Made by a program: the position numbers and the translations under genes. A stretch of DNA of 64,000 bases from Fomitopsis serialis (lineage: Eukaryota > Basidiomycota > Agaricomycetes > Polyporales > Fomitopsidaceae), in assembly GCF_022376445.1 (NCBI RefSeq), contig NW_025954992.1:248001-312000 (forward strand). The letters are read 5' to 3'. Shown one piece after another: positions 45,456 to 58,480 of this stretch. The notes under the pieces are model-generated. The model made no database searches. It was not told the DNA's origin and saw only the letters and a program-made list of their open reading frames with translations. Numbering within the stretch: position 1 is the first letter of the stretch; each line of letters starts with the position of its first letter.

Positions 45456-48400
45456 TCATCGTTGAATCCTACGAGTCCCTCTTGTCACTATCACGTTTGT
45501 CGATCGTTCAGTCAATGTTCCCATAGGTGGGAGCCCCAACTTACTGAAAACTCCCTGCGTCGGCTTTTTCAAACCAGCAAGAGGTGGGGGTATAGAGGAG
45601 GATGTCGAAGACGCTGATGATGAGAGGGATTTAACCTGTGGTGGTGGAAGGTCTTCAAGTTCCGAAGCGGGCGGCGTGATGCTCTCCTCCACTTCCTCTG
45701 GTGTTCCCGAGTCGACAACCATCTCGTCTTCTCGGTCTTCTTCAGGCTCCTCGACGTCCGGCAAGGGCAAATGTTCTGCGAGGAAAGTCTCGCTCTTGGC
45801 TTGAGAGTGCCCTCGCCTCCTCCATTCCTTCAACAGCACGTCCCTGCTCCTCGTAAGCTCCCACTGGTCTTCGAAGTTCCAACTACGTTTTCGCGGGGTT
45901 GCTCCGGTCGCCATATCTTCTTTCATACCATCTTGAATGAGAGAATGTGTGGCTTGCCGGAGACTCGCAATGTGCCCAATCGCAGAGGATCTATAAGTAT
46001 CGGTGGCCGTAGCCAAGGCAGAGCTTTCTCCGACGATCTTACTGGTCGAAGCTTCGATGTTGCGTGATGTCGACGCAATGCCACGCTGGACGTATCGATA
46101 CGTCGACTGTGTATCGGCGGCCAATGCATCAGTCGTTTCGATCCTCGCCCTCTTCGCTCGAGAAACACGTTCCAATGCTACAAGTGGACGTCAGCTTCGA
46201 TGGGCAGAGGAAGACGTGCAGGTCGACCGACGCACCTTCGCTGCAAGTTGCGCCCAATTCTCCAGTCTGACGTTTCAGACTCTCGGTGTAGATAGACGTC
46301 GAGTTCAATACTGAACTCTGCACGTCGGACAAGCCACTGCGTATCACAGTACGAGCGGCATTGATCGTCTGACACATCAGCTTAGAAACTCTCTAGCTCG
46401 ATGACATGTCTTAGCTTACCTTGATGCCACTGTCTCTCGTCCGCTTGCCTTCCACCCCTCGCTTCTCCAAGTCCAGGTTCCATTGCTTGCCGCGGCCAAC
46501 AACATCATCGAGTCGTTTACCATGCTCCTGGCCCAACAACACCATCTCCTGCTCAGCAGACGTATTGCTCTCCGTCATCGCTGAGAATGCCTCTCTCAGG
46601 CTACGATCGCGCTCGGCGGTGAAGTCGCCCAGAAGGCCGGAGATACGCTTGATCAGGTCATCCTTTGCGCGATCTGATTTTGTCTTCTCGGCTTCGAGCA
46701 GCCGTGTGAGCAAAGCATTCTGTTGTTGCAGTCGAAGAATTTCTGCATTCGTGGTGTTGTCAGCCATAGCTTTGGCTTCCTGCAGCAGTTTGCGCTCTGT
46801 CGCGACGTATGTCTGCGCCTCTCGGAGAACGGTGTCGATGACATTTCCCAAAGCTTTGAACGCTGTCTCCACCTGTATATGCGTATATCAAACGTGATTC
46901 GTGAGTGCAACGGAAGGCCTGTGGACATACACTAGCACAGCTCGCCATACTTGACGCTTCGGCTTCTTGACACGTTGCCTCGCAATGTTGCCGTAGGTCC
47001 TCGGTCCACGCAGTAAAGCCCTTCTTGACACTCTCCTGCGTCTCCTCGACAGCACTTTGTATTGTCTGCACTGCACTAGTAGACGCCTCTTCACGAGAGT
47101 GGATTGTCTGGAGAGCCTCCCGAACCTTTTCCAGCTGCTCGTTGATCCGTTGTGAGATAGCAGCCAGCGCCTCGCGCTCTTTCGTCTGGAACTCTTCGGA
47201 CCCGACACGTAGTCTTTGGACGTGCGTTGTAGATGTCTTGATAAAGGTATCCAGTCTCGTGGACAGCGCCTGTGTTTCCGTCGTGAGGACCTTGCCGTTC
47301 GCGGAGACAGCCTTCGTGTTGGAGTCCATCACAGACGTCTTACGTTCTAGATGTCTGTCAGTGAGCCGGCGTACAGATGCCACAGGACGGCCTACCGAGC
47401 TTGTTGTGTAAACGGCCAAGGTCACTTAAGCTCTCCTGGGCAACCTTCTTCAGGCCACTGGCAACATTGTCCAGTCTGCCTTCCGTGGTCTGATGCGCTT
47501 GTCTAACCACGACCTCCTCCTCCAATGCACCCTTCACGACTTTGAGCTGGGTCTCCTTAACCTCCAACTCGCCTTCAGTAGCCTGCAGCTGCTCCCGTGT
47601 TTCCTTCAGTTCACCGTCCCGCTTCATCAGTAGGGCAATGCTCTGCTCAAACTCCTCGCGGACGTTCCGCATCTGGCTCTCAACGACCTCGACCTGCTTG
47701 CGCGCCTCCTGCATCTCTGTCTCGCGCAGCTCCTGGTCCGCCACCATCTGGTTCCACCGCTCCTCCGCGAAGAAGATGCCGTTCTTCTCGCGCGCGGCGA
47801 GGACGTCCGCCTTGAGACGTTCGATCTCAGCGACGTACTCTTTGAGCAGGGAGTTGCGTGTCATGCGCTGGTTGACCTCGGGGCGGTTGCGGATCGACTT
47901 GGCGCGGATGGCGTAATCGAGTGTCGAGAGGGTTTCTTCCATGTTGAAACGGGCGGGGGAAACGGTAGCGATGATGCATGTCTTGGTGCGACCGCCGAGG
48001 GAGTCTTGGAGCAGTCGGGTCAACTTGGATTCACTGTAAGGCGAGCATCGTCAATATGAGTCTTCTCTGGCAGAGGTGCGTACACACCGATAGGGCACAT
48101 GCGAAGATCGATCAACCAGAGCGTTGATGACCCGCCCGAGCGTGAGTAGGCTCTGATTAATCATGCCTGCTTCACGAGCTCGTTTGTTCTCTGCGCCCGA
48201 GCGCCCGATGTTCTCTGAACCGGCAAGGTCGACGAGGTTGAGTTTCCCGACCTTCAGTAAATCGTCGCCCATTGAGGACGTCTCCTTTGTATGCACTGTG
48301 ACTGAGAACACGGAATGAGAACGACTGGAATGATCGTTGAATTTTGTTGCCGCGATCTGCCTCCGCTGACTGCCCTTCGTCAACAGCGCGAGTGCGTCTG

Positions 48401-49227
48401 CGGCGTCCTTGACGCATGCTTCCTCGAGGCCTTGGATAAAGACACCCTTCTTGCTTGCGTCATCGAAGATCTTGAGGTTGCCTTGTCCCGAGCCGTCCTT
48501 CTGAGAGCCCATTCCCATAGGCTGCGTCGAGCCGACGGGCGCGGCGAGTTCGGGGGCTAAGAGGTCGCGGAGCTCCTCGTTGTAGAGTTCCACATAGGAT
48601 ATCTTCACGCTGTAATCTGATCCGGAAGACTCGAGATGGTGAAATAGGCGGAAGAGGACGCGCGGGATCATGCCCGCTTGCGGTGAAGGGTTCCCCATCG
48701 GGGTGGTGGATAGATCGCCTTGCATGGTGTAGCTAAGGACACATACATCGGTCAGCGGAAGAAGGTAGGTAAATGTTGACGCACGTCTTTCCCGTACCCG
48801 TTTGCCCATATGCAAACAGGGTGCAGTTGTAACCCATTAGGACCTCCTCTAACATAGGGCTCACGACTTCGTGGTAGACCAGCGCCTGGTCGGCTTCAGG
48901 CCCAAAGACAGTGTCGAAGGGGTAGGTTCGGGTGGGTGCGAGGGTGACAATTCCGAGACTTGATACTGGGGCGGCGGTTTCAATTGTGATGTCTTTGCCT
49001 TTGGGGCCGTTCGTGGTGACAATAATGGGCGAGTTCTCCTCTATCTCGCGATCAGAACGGCGGCGGCACCTGATAACTACCTGGATATTCGTGTCTGGCT
49101 CATCCTGCGCAGATGTACTGGCGTGCGGTTTGGCGGATCTGGACGGAGGTGCGGGCGGGTCGTGGTCATGGTCTTCCGGAGCTGGGGTAGCGACCCTGGA
49201 ACGCTGAGAAGAGTTGGACTTTGCCAT
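45456..49227 (-). CDS. Kinesin-5 (BimC/Eg5) mitotic motor
   Basis: A plus-end-directed motor that works as a bipolar tetramer to push spindle poles apart. A disordered, proline-rich N-tail ([20 protein letters not shown]) precedes the motor domain: [19 protein letters not shown], the P-loop GQTGTGKT near 48790-48810, [13 protein letters not shown], switch [12 protein letters not shown], switch [15 protein letters not shown] and [30 protein letters not shown] in loop 12 is typical of kinesin-5. A long coiled coil follows ([38 protein letters not shown]). The tail contains a BimC box, [19 protein letters not shown], with the Cdk-type TP site, then [13 protein letters not shown]. It ends [16 protein letters not shown] at 45456. 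Introns are short and numerous. Confidence 0.93.
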
Positions 49228-49498
49228 TGCGGATCGTGGTCGGGTAGATGCTGGGGAGGCATAGCGTTCATTGCGCTCCGGCTGCGCGTGGACGGCGCGC
49301 GGCGTGTAGCCATGGTGGGCAGGTGTGGCGGGAGGGGATGGAGGAGCGTTCGGCGACGGAGTTCAACACGACGCGCTCGCTGCCCGCGTCCAGTCACGTG
49401 TGCGAGCATCCGTGCGAACGCCCTTCCTCTTCCGTCTCTGTGTGTGGCTGCATCCTGTCTGCTCAGGTTGGCGGAGGTCGCCCTTGTCACTCGCGCTC
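49228..49498. promoter_or_regulatory. Bidirectional promoter region, kinesin-5 / ELF1
   Basis: 271 nt separate the divergent start codons. The region is GC-rich; I see no TATA box. Confidence 0.45.
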
Positions 49499-49932
49499 AT
49501 GGGTAAGCGCAAGAAGTCGTCTCGCAAACCCCAGGGTCCCCGCAGGAAAGACCCTTTAGGCCAGTTAGCTTTACATCTCGTGCAGTGGAGAGGGTACTGA
49601 TCCCGCCTACAGAAACCCAATTTACATGTCTATTCTGCCACCATGACAAGTCCGTAACCGTGAGGCTCGACAGGAAAGAAGGCGTTGCACAGCTCTTCTG
49701 TAAAGTCTGCGACCAGCGATACCAGAGCAAAGTGAACCGTACGTCGTGTGCATGCATACGGTCGCGTGGGTTGTTCATTGGCCTTACAGATCTTACTGAA
49801 CCAATTGACATCTACTCGGAGTGGATCGACGCTGCTGATGCTGCAGAAAAGGATATGTTGTCGAACCGACGGACGACGGCGGGATCAAGTCGAAATGCTC
49901 CGGCCGTGCATTTCGGCAGTGACAACGAGTAA
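49499..49932 (+). CDS. ELF1: Transcription elongation factor ELF1
   Basis: A small zinc-ribbon factor that travels with RNA polymerase II. Three exons: MGKRKKSSRKPQGPRRKDPL (49499-49559), then ETQFTCLFCHHDKSVTVRLD with KEGVAQLFCKVCDQRYQSKV (49613-49738), then LTEPIDIYSEWIDAADAAEK (49790-49932). The two Cys pairs C-x2-C ... C-x2-C form the zinc ribbon, and the basic start MGKRK is a hallmark of the family. The acidic tail ends HFGSDNE. Intron 1 (49560-49612) seems to begin with GC rather than GT: no GT donor keeps the frame, and GC-AG splicing gives an exact family match. A missing T after the G is the alternative. Confidence 0.95.
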
Positions 49933-50361
49933 AATTCGGTCTTGTCAGCTCCATTATCCTTGCGCCACTCTGTAGCTCTATACTCGGACATTCGCTCTGT
50001 ATCATCATGGATTAGTAGCCTCATTGAGAATCCCATCCGCCTCTGTCTCCGTTAATTCATGAGCGTAGAAAGAGACAGTCTTACAAGGAGACGTCAGACA
50101 TGGCGCAGGATGGATAGCAGCGTGCTGTTGTACTGCGCTGGATCTGGACAGACGCGGTAAACTTGACAACAGTTACAAATATAGGCGCCGACGCGCGTGT
50201 GCCGCTGCCCTCCAGCACTCAGGCTGGTGCTTTCCGCCATCTCTCACACTTTCTCTATTCTCATAGAGGACGCGCTTGCCAGCGTCGTTCGATACCTCTG
50301 GCTTCTACCACGGCAATTGTAGCCAACCTTAGACACTCCGTACGCCCGTATCTTTGTTAGA
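49933..50361. other. ELF1 3' flank / kinesin-1 promoter
   Basis: Two tandem plus-strand genes flank it. I see no gene or repeat. Confidence 0.45.
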
Positions 50362-53300
50362 ATGTCGTCCACGAACATCAAGGTCGTCTGTCGGTACGAC
50401 CTCTCTCGTACTGCGGGCACGCTCAAGATTCATGTCTGACGTCGTGATCTTTGCGCAGGTTTCGACCGCCGAATGCTCTTGAGCTCCGGGAGGGCGGAGA
50501 CATTGTTGTGTCCTTCAGTGACAACCTGCAGACCGTGCAGTTGCGATCGGCGCAGCTGAGCTCGGGTCCAGAGAAGGATGGCTTCACGCTCGACAGAGTC
50601 TTTCCTCCCGGGACTCAGCAACATGAAGTGTTCGACTATGGTGTCAAGGAGTAAGTGTGCTTTCCGGTGATCACATACGTAGATGCTGACGGTCGGCTCA
50701 GCATTGTCAAGGGTGCGTGTCTTCGGGTTATCCTCCATGCATCTACTGCATATCTGCGGCTTTGATGAATGGCTGCGCGCATTCCTTGGTGAATATCAAC
50801 TGACGTATGGACGCAGATGTTCTGGATGGTTACAACGGCACTGTGTTTGCATATGGTCAGACGGGTAGTGGAAAGACGTTCACAATGATGGTGTGTCGTA
50901 ACGCTCGTTCATTGGGTATTCGAGGCTTACTTCAGTTCGTCAGGGCGCGGACATCGATTCTCCCGAGTTGAAGGGTCTCATTCCTCGAATTACGGAGCAA
51001 ATCTTCCAATCCATTGTCGAGTCTGACTCTCACCTCGAGTATGTCGTCAAGGTGTCATATATGGAGATCTATCTTGAACGGATTCGTGATCTTCTTGCGC
51101 GTATGTCCCATGTCCCGTTGGACTTGATGATTTCTTGATGTTGCACGCTCTCTAGCCCAGAATGACAACCTCCAAGTTCATGAGGAGAAATCGAAAGGAG
51201 TTTATGTCAAGAATCTTACCGATTACTACGTTAGCAGTGCTCGTGAGGTGTACGAGGTTATGCGGCAAGGTGGTGCTGCACGTGTTGTTTCATCAACAAG
51301 TGTGTGCTTCGGACTTGCTACGACGGCTAGGCCACTGACATCGTGTTCAGACATGAACGCCGAGAGTTCCCGATCACACTCTATCTTCCTCGTCACCATC
51401 CGTCAAAGGAACACAGAGACTGGTGCTCAGAAGACTGGAAACTTGTACCTGGTTGATTTGGCTGGCTCGGAGAAGGTCGGAAAGACGGGTGCATCTGGCC
51501 AAACCCTGGAGGAAGCCAAGAAGATCAACAAGTCTCTCTCTGCTCTCGGGATGGTCATTAACGCTCTCACGGACTCAAAGGTATGTCTCGAATGAATGTC
51601 TCTCGAGTCCAATCAGTGATGAATGTCCCATCAGGCGAAGCACGTTCCCTACCGTGACTCTAAACTTACTCGTATTCTACAAGAATCGCTCGGTGGTAAC
51701 TCCCGGACGACTCTTATTATCAACTGCTCTCCTTCCGCATACAACGAAGCAGAAACACTCTCCACCCTTCGTTTCGGTATCCGGGCGAAATCAATCAAGA
51801 ACACCGCGCGCGTCAATGCCGAGCTGTCTCCTCTGGAGCTCAAGTCGCTTCTCTCCAAGGCCAATGCAGCCAACGCTTCCTACCAGAAGTACATCGCCGC
51901 TCTCGAGGCCGAGCTCGCCATCTGGCGCGCTGGAGGTGCTGTGGCCCAGGCAGACTGGGCCTCGTCTGAAAAGGCGGATGTTGCTACCGCTCCGCCCAAG
52001 AAGGCCCCCACGTCGCCGACGCCATCGTCGACACGCAGCATGACGCCGGTGAACCCTGCCATTGAGGGTCTGCGCGAGCTGGATAGCAGGCCACAGACGC
52101 CGACCGTGGTTGGCCTGGATAAGGATGAACGCGAGGAGTTCTTGAAGCGGGAGAACGAGCTGAGCGACCAACTCGCGGAGAGGGAGCATAATCTCATCGC
52201 GGCTCAGAAGCTTGTCGGCGAGCTGAAGGAAGAGCTTTCGTTCCTCAAGGAGCAAGAGGCTTCTGTGTCGAAGGTCAGTAGTCGCGGATTGTGATGATTT
52301 TCAGCTCTGACGTCTTGCGACCACCTATAGGAGAACAAGACGATGTCCGGGCAGCTCAACGAGCTTCGGTTGCAGGTCGAGCGCCTCGACTACGACAACA
52401 AGGAGAGCGTCATCACGATTGACATTCTCAAGGAGCAAAATCAGGACGCGAAAGCGGAACTGGACGAGCTCAAGAAGAACATCCTGGACCTCAAGGCTTC
52501 GCAGAAGGATGCTTCTGCGGAGGACAGAGAGAAGCGCAAGCAGGAGAAGATGGCCCTGATGATGGCCAAGTTTGACACTGTGGGTGCAATCTGCTGATTG
52601 AACTCCTACATGGCCCTCCTGACTACCATTTATAGCAAGGAACATTCTCCGAGAAGGATGAGCAGCTCCGTCAGATTCTGGCGAAGCTCGACACTATTGA
52701 CTCCGAGACTGGTCTGTCCGCGGTGTCGTATGAGGATATCGTTACTGTTAGGCGGCAGCTGGCGGACGGGCAGTCGCTCATTCGCGAAACGGTTGACCGT
52801 CTCAGGCAAAGCCAGGAGGAGAATGAAATGAACTCGCGCAGGCGAGACGAGCTTGAGGCTCGCATCGCTGCTCTCGAGGCGAGTATGAGGACTCCTCGGT
52901 ACGTAATGACTGAACTGTGTGGGTATGTTCCTCCTCACCAGGCATCCCCCTACAGAGAAGACAATCAACGAGGAGGAGGTCAGCAACGTTGACGTGCCGA
53001 GTCTATGGCGGAGCTCAAGGTGCGCTTGTCGCAGGCACGGCCGTTCCTTCAGTCTGACATGTCAATGCAGAACAAGCTCGAGTCCCAGTATGCCTCCAAG
53101 CGCGATGCGCACCTCAGCGAAGTCCAGGACCTCAAGCAACAGCTCGAGATCCGCACCAGTGAAGTCCGCACTCTGAATGCGACCATGACAGCCTGAAGAG
53201 TGTCAACGAGAGCTCAAGGTTTGCCTTAATCGTTCTACATAGTGCCGTTCATTGACTGGAGCTATCTTAGCGCGCCTTCGCTGTTACGTCGGCAGGTATC

Positions 53301-54277
53301 GAGGGTGGCAAGAACCTCGCTGAGAGCGCTCAGGACCTCGAACGCACCAGAAAGGCAATCAGCGTCCAACTCGCTGAGTTTGATGGAGTGAAGAAGTCCC
53401 TCATGAGAGATCTGCAGAACCGCTGCGAGAAGGTACGAAAACCCCCGCGATCCTTGATCAACAAGGTAACATTCATCACGTGATGCAACCAGGTGGTCGA
53501 GCTAGAGATCCAGCTCGACGAGATCAAGGAACAGTACAATAATGTCATCCGCAACAGCAACAGCAAAGCGCAACAGAAGAAGATGGCCTTCTTGGAGAGG
53601 AACCTTGAGCAACTGACCGTTGTGCAGAAGCAGGTTGGTGCCTGTTTCAACGGGTTCCTGGAATATTCCTACTCAACGATTCGTTCATCTCGTAGCTTGT
53701 CGACCAGAACTCAGCGCTCAAGAAGGAGGCGGGTATCGCGGAGCGCAAGCTCCTCGCCCGGAACGAGCGGATACAGAACCTTGAAGCGCTTCTGCAGGAC
53801 GCGGACCGTAGACTGGCTGTTCAGAACCAGAAGTTCGAGGCACAATTAGCGGCGGTGAAGGAGAGGCTGGACCAAGCCCGCGGTATGATCGAATCATCTT
53901 CATGCGTGTTCCGTTCTGACGTGGCACCCTTTCATTTAGCCCAGAAGGCCGCGACGTCGTCTACCCTGAGCTTCGGTCGAATTGCGAAGCCTCTGCGGGG
54001 CGGCGGAGGTTCCGCTGCGGCCAGTGCGGCCATGACAAACACGAGCCCGTCGTTGGCCGGGAACAACGCCAGCCCGTTGGCGAGGCTACAGAACGAAGAG
54101 TCAGGGTGAGTCTGCGACTTGATCGCCAGGGTCAGACAGACTTCTGATGCGCGAATCCATATCTGCTTTAGCACCGGAGGTATGCAATTTTGCAACGTCA
54201 TTTAATGACCCGTAATGCTCACAGAAAGGTTTGTCTTGTCAGCCAAGCGGGCGTCGTGGTTCTTCAACTCTCGGTGA
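50362..54277 (+). CDS. Kinesin-1 heavy chain
   Basis: The conventional plus-end motor that carries vesicles along microtubules. The start [10 protein letters not shown] splices to [15 protein letters not shown]. The motor domain shows the P-loop [12 protein letters not shown] (50853-50890), [14 protein letters not shown], switch [15 protein letters not shown], switch [19 protein letters not shown] and [38 protein letters not shown] closes it. After the neck and stalk come long coiled coils ([39 protein letters not shown]). The tail has [13 protein letters not shown] and ends [11 protein letters not shown] at 54277, the usual fungal kinesin-1 C-terminus. Reaching that end needs an 8-nt microexon (54172-54179). 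Bases appear lost at about 52995, 53187 and 53210, each in a GG pair; restoring one base each time gives the expected coiled-coil sequence. Confidence 0.93.
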
Positions 54278-55319
54278 TCCACATGTTGTGTACTGACCGC
54301 TTTCCATTCCCTTATGTTATCGCATACCCATCATACAGAGTGGTTGTACGTTTTGCATCGCATCTATCGTCTGTTAGTAATGCATCTGGATTTGACAACC
54401 GGCCGGCCGATATGGAGTGCAAACCTTATTTTCTCGCGAAATTTCCATTTTCAAAGCTCTCAAATGACGCGTTTGAACTGGACGTCGCTTGTGTCTGGCC
54501 GCAACGTGCTCCTCCAGCGGTATGCACCTCCTCGATGCCGGGGCCCCTCGCTCATGGCTCTGATGGCTGCGCTCTGCAGGCGACCTGGCGCGACGTTCGC
54601 GTCGAGGCGGGCCGGGGGCGGGTGGCTGGGGTAATTACCGAGAGTTCGCCGTCAGGGTCGGTCGGTGATCTGATGGAAGGCGCAGAGATCGGGCGTTGCC
54701 ACGTCGGGCAGCACAGCGCCTTCTGGGTTCGCAGCGGCTTCTTCCCATCGAGTTTCGTTTTACCCGTCCGGCGGCACTCGCGGCGGCGGAGGCGCGACAC
54801 GTGGCATAGCTTGATGAATCCCGACAGCGCAGCCCAGAATGTCTTGCCGTTTCAGCGGAATCAAATATTGTCCGCCGATCTCTCTTCTGCTCTACTTACT
54901 GGGCCCGCGACGCGTCCCTTGGCCTCGTCGCCCTTGCTCTCTCCGTCTCCCATCCAATTCGCGTTGGTTGGGGCTGCCAGGTTTCCCGCCCAGACGCGTC
55001 CTGGCACGACAACTGGTGAGTGGGCGGCCCTTTGAGACGCGTCGCCCGCCAGCTACGCGAACGAACGCACTCCGCGAGACGCACCCGAACGGCTTCCATT
55101 TCTTCCCGTGACCGTGTCCCAGCCGGGTCCCAAGGGTTCCGTCACTCTTCTTTGTCGCTTTAATATTGCTCCCTTTATTCCGGTGCTTTGCATTATCGGA
55201 GTCGACGTCGAGCTGTCGGTTCGGAGCACGTCTGAAGCGTGTTCGCCTCCTGCACCGCTCCGTAAGCGCACCGTCCCTTGCTCTATAACTCAGTAGCTCA
55301 TCCTCAAACAGGCACGCTC
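54278..55319. other. Kinesin-1 3' flank / PUF promoter and 5' UTR
   Basis: About 1 kb between two plus-strand genes, GC-rich in the middle. A TATA-like CTCTATAACTC lies at about 55279-55289, near the PUF start. A 281-codon frame (54190-55035) overlaps the kinesin end and has no domain; I regard it as chance. Confidence 0.45.
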
Positions 55320-58300
55320 ATGGCTGCCAATCCTGATCCTACCGGGCCAAAACCTTCTGCATCGTCATCACGTTCCGGGGGACATTCACCCTCGAGCCCA
55401 CCTAGCCACGTACGTCTTCTGCCACTCGGTATTCATGGCTTCACTGGCTGATGTCATGTTACAGGCACACGCGCAGCGGAAGTCAGTAGCCTCCGCAAAC
55501 ACACTCAACGCCGGGATGGGAGCTTCCAACGGGCTGAAGGTCCTTAGCTCGGGATGGCAGGTATGCATCATCGAGAGTGTTCGAAGCGCCTCAATTGAGC
55601 CACCTGTCAGGTCTGGGGTAACAATCCCTCTGGAGTCCGCAATGTTTCAACCTCGTCATCTGGTAGCGCGCACGATCCGTCGACGTCTCAGACGGATTCC
55701 TACCGCTCGAGCCTCGGAGACGCGTGGGGTTCCAGGTCAACTAGTGGGACGTGGGATGAAGTCGTCGAGAACTCCCAGAAAGAAGGAACTCAGCTGGTAT
55801 GTGGGACATGTGTGGCCAGCGGAATGTTGTCTCATACGGGCATTTACGGACAGGACACGCATTCGTCGCTGCCTTTGCACTCTTCCCGACAGAGACACGT
55901 AGCAAACCCTCACGGCGCGACGCTGGGTACAGCGGCTGGGTCTGCACAGAAGCGTGGGCAATATTCGCCGCAGAGATTTGGTAGTGCCCTCAGTCGCGAG
56001 CCTGGCTTGCCGTCACGGTACCCCTCGTCTTCAGCAAGGCCTGCGTATGGCGTGTCTTCGCCTTATCCGGCCCAACAATCGCTCGTCCACGGCGAAGGCC
56101 AAGGAGAAGCATATGCAACGCCCTTTGAGATGAACTCCTTTGTAGAAGAGGATTGTCTCTGGCCTTCCGCGGAATGGTCGCCGCTGATGACAGTGGCGCG
56201 GCTCAGCATCAAGCTCAACAGGGGGTAGCTCCTCTGCATTCACCTTTAGGTGGCCAGTTCGGACAACATCCATCCCCTCATCAAATACGAGCTCCGCCAC
56301 AAGTGCAACAGCCCAGAGCGCCCTACAGTGGCTTCCCACAGACAGACTATTCCGCTTACTACAGTGGTCCTTCCGCGCCTGTCGATTATCAGTATTCATA
56401 CGATGCCTATCGTCCGACGTCTGAAACCTTGTACGCTCCATCTCCTGCCCTTACTGCCGCACCAACTGCTCCCAGCGTGTATCCTGGTCTTACGCCCCAG
56501 TCCCTGCACCCCCATGCCGTGCCCGACATTCACAGCCATCAATCGGGTATTTTCTACGACTATGCCGGTTCCCCTCGACCCATGGGCTCACAGTACTACT
56601 ATCCGACGCAACCCATGGTCTACCATGCCCCTCCCACGCATTCGCCGATGCTCGAGAAGAAGCGTGATATTCATGTGAGATAAATTCTGCTATCACTGCG
56701 TATTGCTTACCCAGTGTTCCTTCCCCTTGACAGTACACCCCGCAACAACTTGGTCCGCACGGCATGATGTACGCGAATGTTCGGTCGACGCCCTCCCCAC
56801 ATCCCCAAGGCTATCATGCACCGGCGGAATATGGCTCGCAGCCTTCGGTTATGGTTCCTGCTGGGACCGTTTACGGTCCCCATGGCATCGGACCCCATCC
56901 ACAGATGCACCAATTTCACCAAGGTGGTCGAGGCGGCCGACGGGGTCATGTCGCGCCGGATCACCGCGTTGCCATCCGTAGTCCGCTGTTGGACGAGTTC
57001 CGAGCGAACAAAGTCGGAAATGGGAACTCAAGGTACGTACGCATTTGCTGATGCCACGGAGTTGTCCAATTCACACTGTCGTGTTTCAGGATATCTACGG
57101 CTACATCGTCGAGTTCAGTGGTGACCAACATGGCTCGCGATTCATCCAGCAGAAGGTCGAGATGGCGGGCGGCGACGAGAAGCAGAGGATCTTCGACGAG
57201 ATTGTACCGCTGCATGCGTTGCAATTGATTCAAGACGTCTTCGGCAACTACGTACGTTGGCAAAGCCTTACGTATGGCATCTCAACTCACTTATTCGCGC
57301 ATACACAGGTCGTCCAGAAGCTCTTCGAGCACGGTACCAGTCCCAGCGGGCACTACTAGCGAAGACCATGGAGGGCCATGTCCTGCCCTTGTCTCTGCAG
57401 ATGTACGGCTGCCGTGTGTCCAGAAGGTGTGTGGCTCAATGTCCTGTGCAATCTTCGTACTCATACATTTCGCAGGCCGTGGAGTACGTCAACCCAGAGC
57501 AGCAGAGTGCCTTCGTGCAGGAGCTCGAGAGCCAGGTATTGCGGTGTGTGAGGGACGCCAATGGCAATCATGTAAGTGGCGTAAGTAGTCGTTGCTCATG
57601 CGCTCATCATTGTGATGCCCAGGTCATCCAAAAGCTGATCGAGTGTGTGTCGCCGGAGCGTCTGACGTTCGTCAGCGCTTTCAAAGGCTATGTGTATGAG
57701 CTCGCAACTCATCCGTACGGCTGCCGAGTTCTCCAGAGGTGCTTCGAGCACCTTCAGGACGACCACATTCGCCCGTTGATGGATGAGCTGCACAAGCATG
57801 TCACGCAGCTGATGCAGGACCAATTCGGGGTATGTATACATGACTCGGCGTCGCCCGCATCGAGTCCATATAGCTGACGTGGATGCGTAGAACTATGTCG
57901 TCCAATTTGTCCTGGAGCACGGGAAGCCGCACGACCGTGCGATCGTGGTTTCTAAGCTTCGGGGGCAGATGCTGCATATGGCTCGGCACAAGTTCGCCTC
58001 CAACGTGTGTGAGAAGGCTCTCATCACAGCAGACTCCGAGAACCGAAGAGTGCTGATCGACGAGATGATGGCATCACGTCCGGATGGACTGAGCCCTGTC
58101 CTAGCCATGATGAAGGACCAGTATGCTAGTGCGTAATCCATCCTGGGAGACGTCACGAACCGTGCTGACTGCCAAAAAATCCTGTCGCAGACTACGTCCT
58201 TCAGCGGGCCCTGACTGTCGTCGAAGGCGAGCAGAAGGAAGCACTGATTGCCAATATCAGGCCGCAGCTCATGAACATGAGGAGATATTCGAGTACCTTC

Positions 58301-58480
58301 AGTAAGCATCTAACGTCCAGTGAGTTCGGCGTGCTCACCGCTCAATTGTCTTACGCTTACTTGCATCTAGTCGAGCGCCTCCTGGAGAAGTGCGCCTCTG
58401 ACACTGTCGAAGACAATGCGCTGAAGGAAGAGACCGCCAAAGATTCTCAAGTTACCGCGCTATCTTCATCCAGCAAGTAA
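55320..58480 (+). CDS. Pumilio-family (PUF) RNA-binding protein
   Basis: A cytoplasmic regulator of mRNA stability and translation. The start at 55320 gives [20 protein letters not shown]; the first 550 or so residues are low-complexity (Pro, Gln, Tyr, Ser). The Pumilio domain begins at about 56985 (LLDEFRANK, then [19 protein letters not shown]). Eight repeats can be recognised by their RNA-contacting triads in helix 2: SRFIQ, NYVVQ, CRVVQ, NHVIQ, CRVLQ, NYVVQ, SNVCE and NYVLQ. Several introns fall at or beside these triads (for example after NY in repeat 2 and after NH in repeat 4). The C-terminal cap is [20 protein letters not shown], and the stop is at 58478-58480. Bases appear missing at about 57020, 57337 and 57416; each repair restores the family sequence. 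Targets are unknown. Confidence 0.94.

Noticed and set aside
45550..45610. An apparent intron-like or frame-disrupting stretch near the kinesin-5 C-terminus
   Set aside because: The frame reads through continuously to [16 protein letters not shown], a normal kinesin-5 ending, so no intron is needed.
54190..55035. A 281-codon frame after kinesin-1
   Set aside because: It begins inside the kinesin-1 3' end and has no recognisable domain or splice structure; it is better explained as GC-rich 3' flank and PUF promoter.
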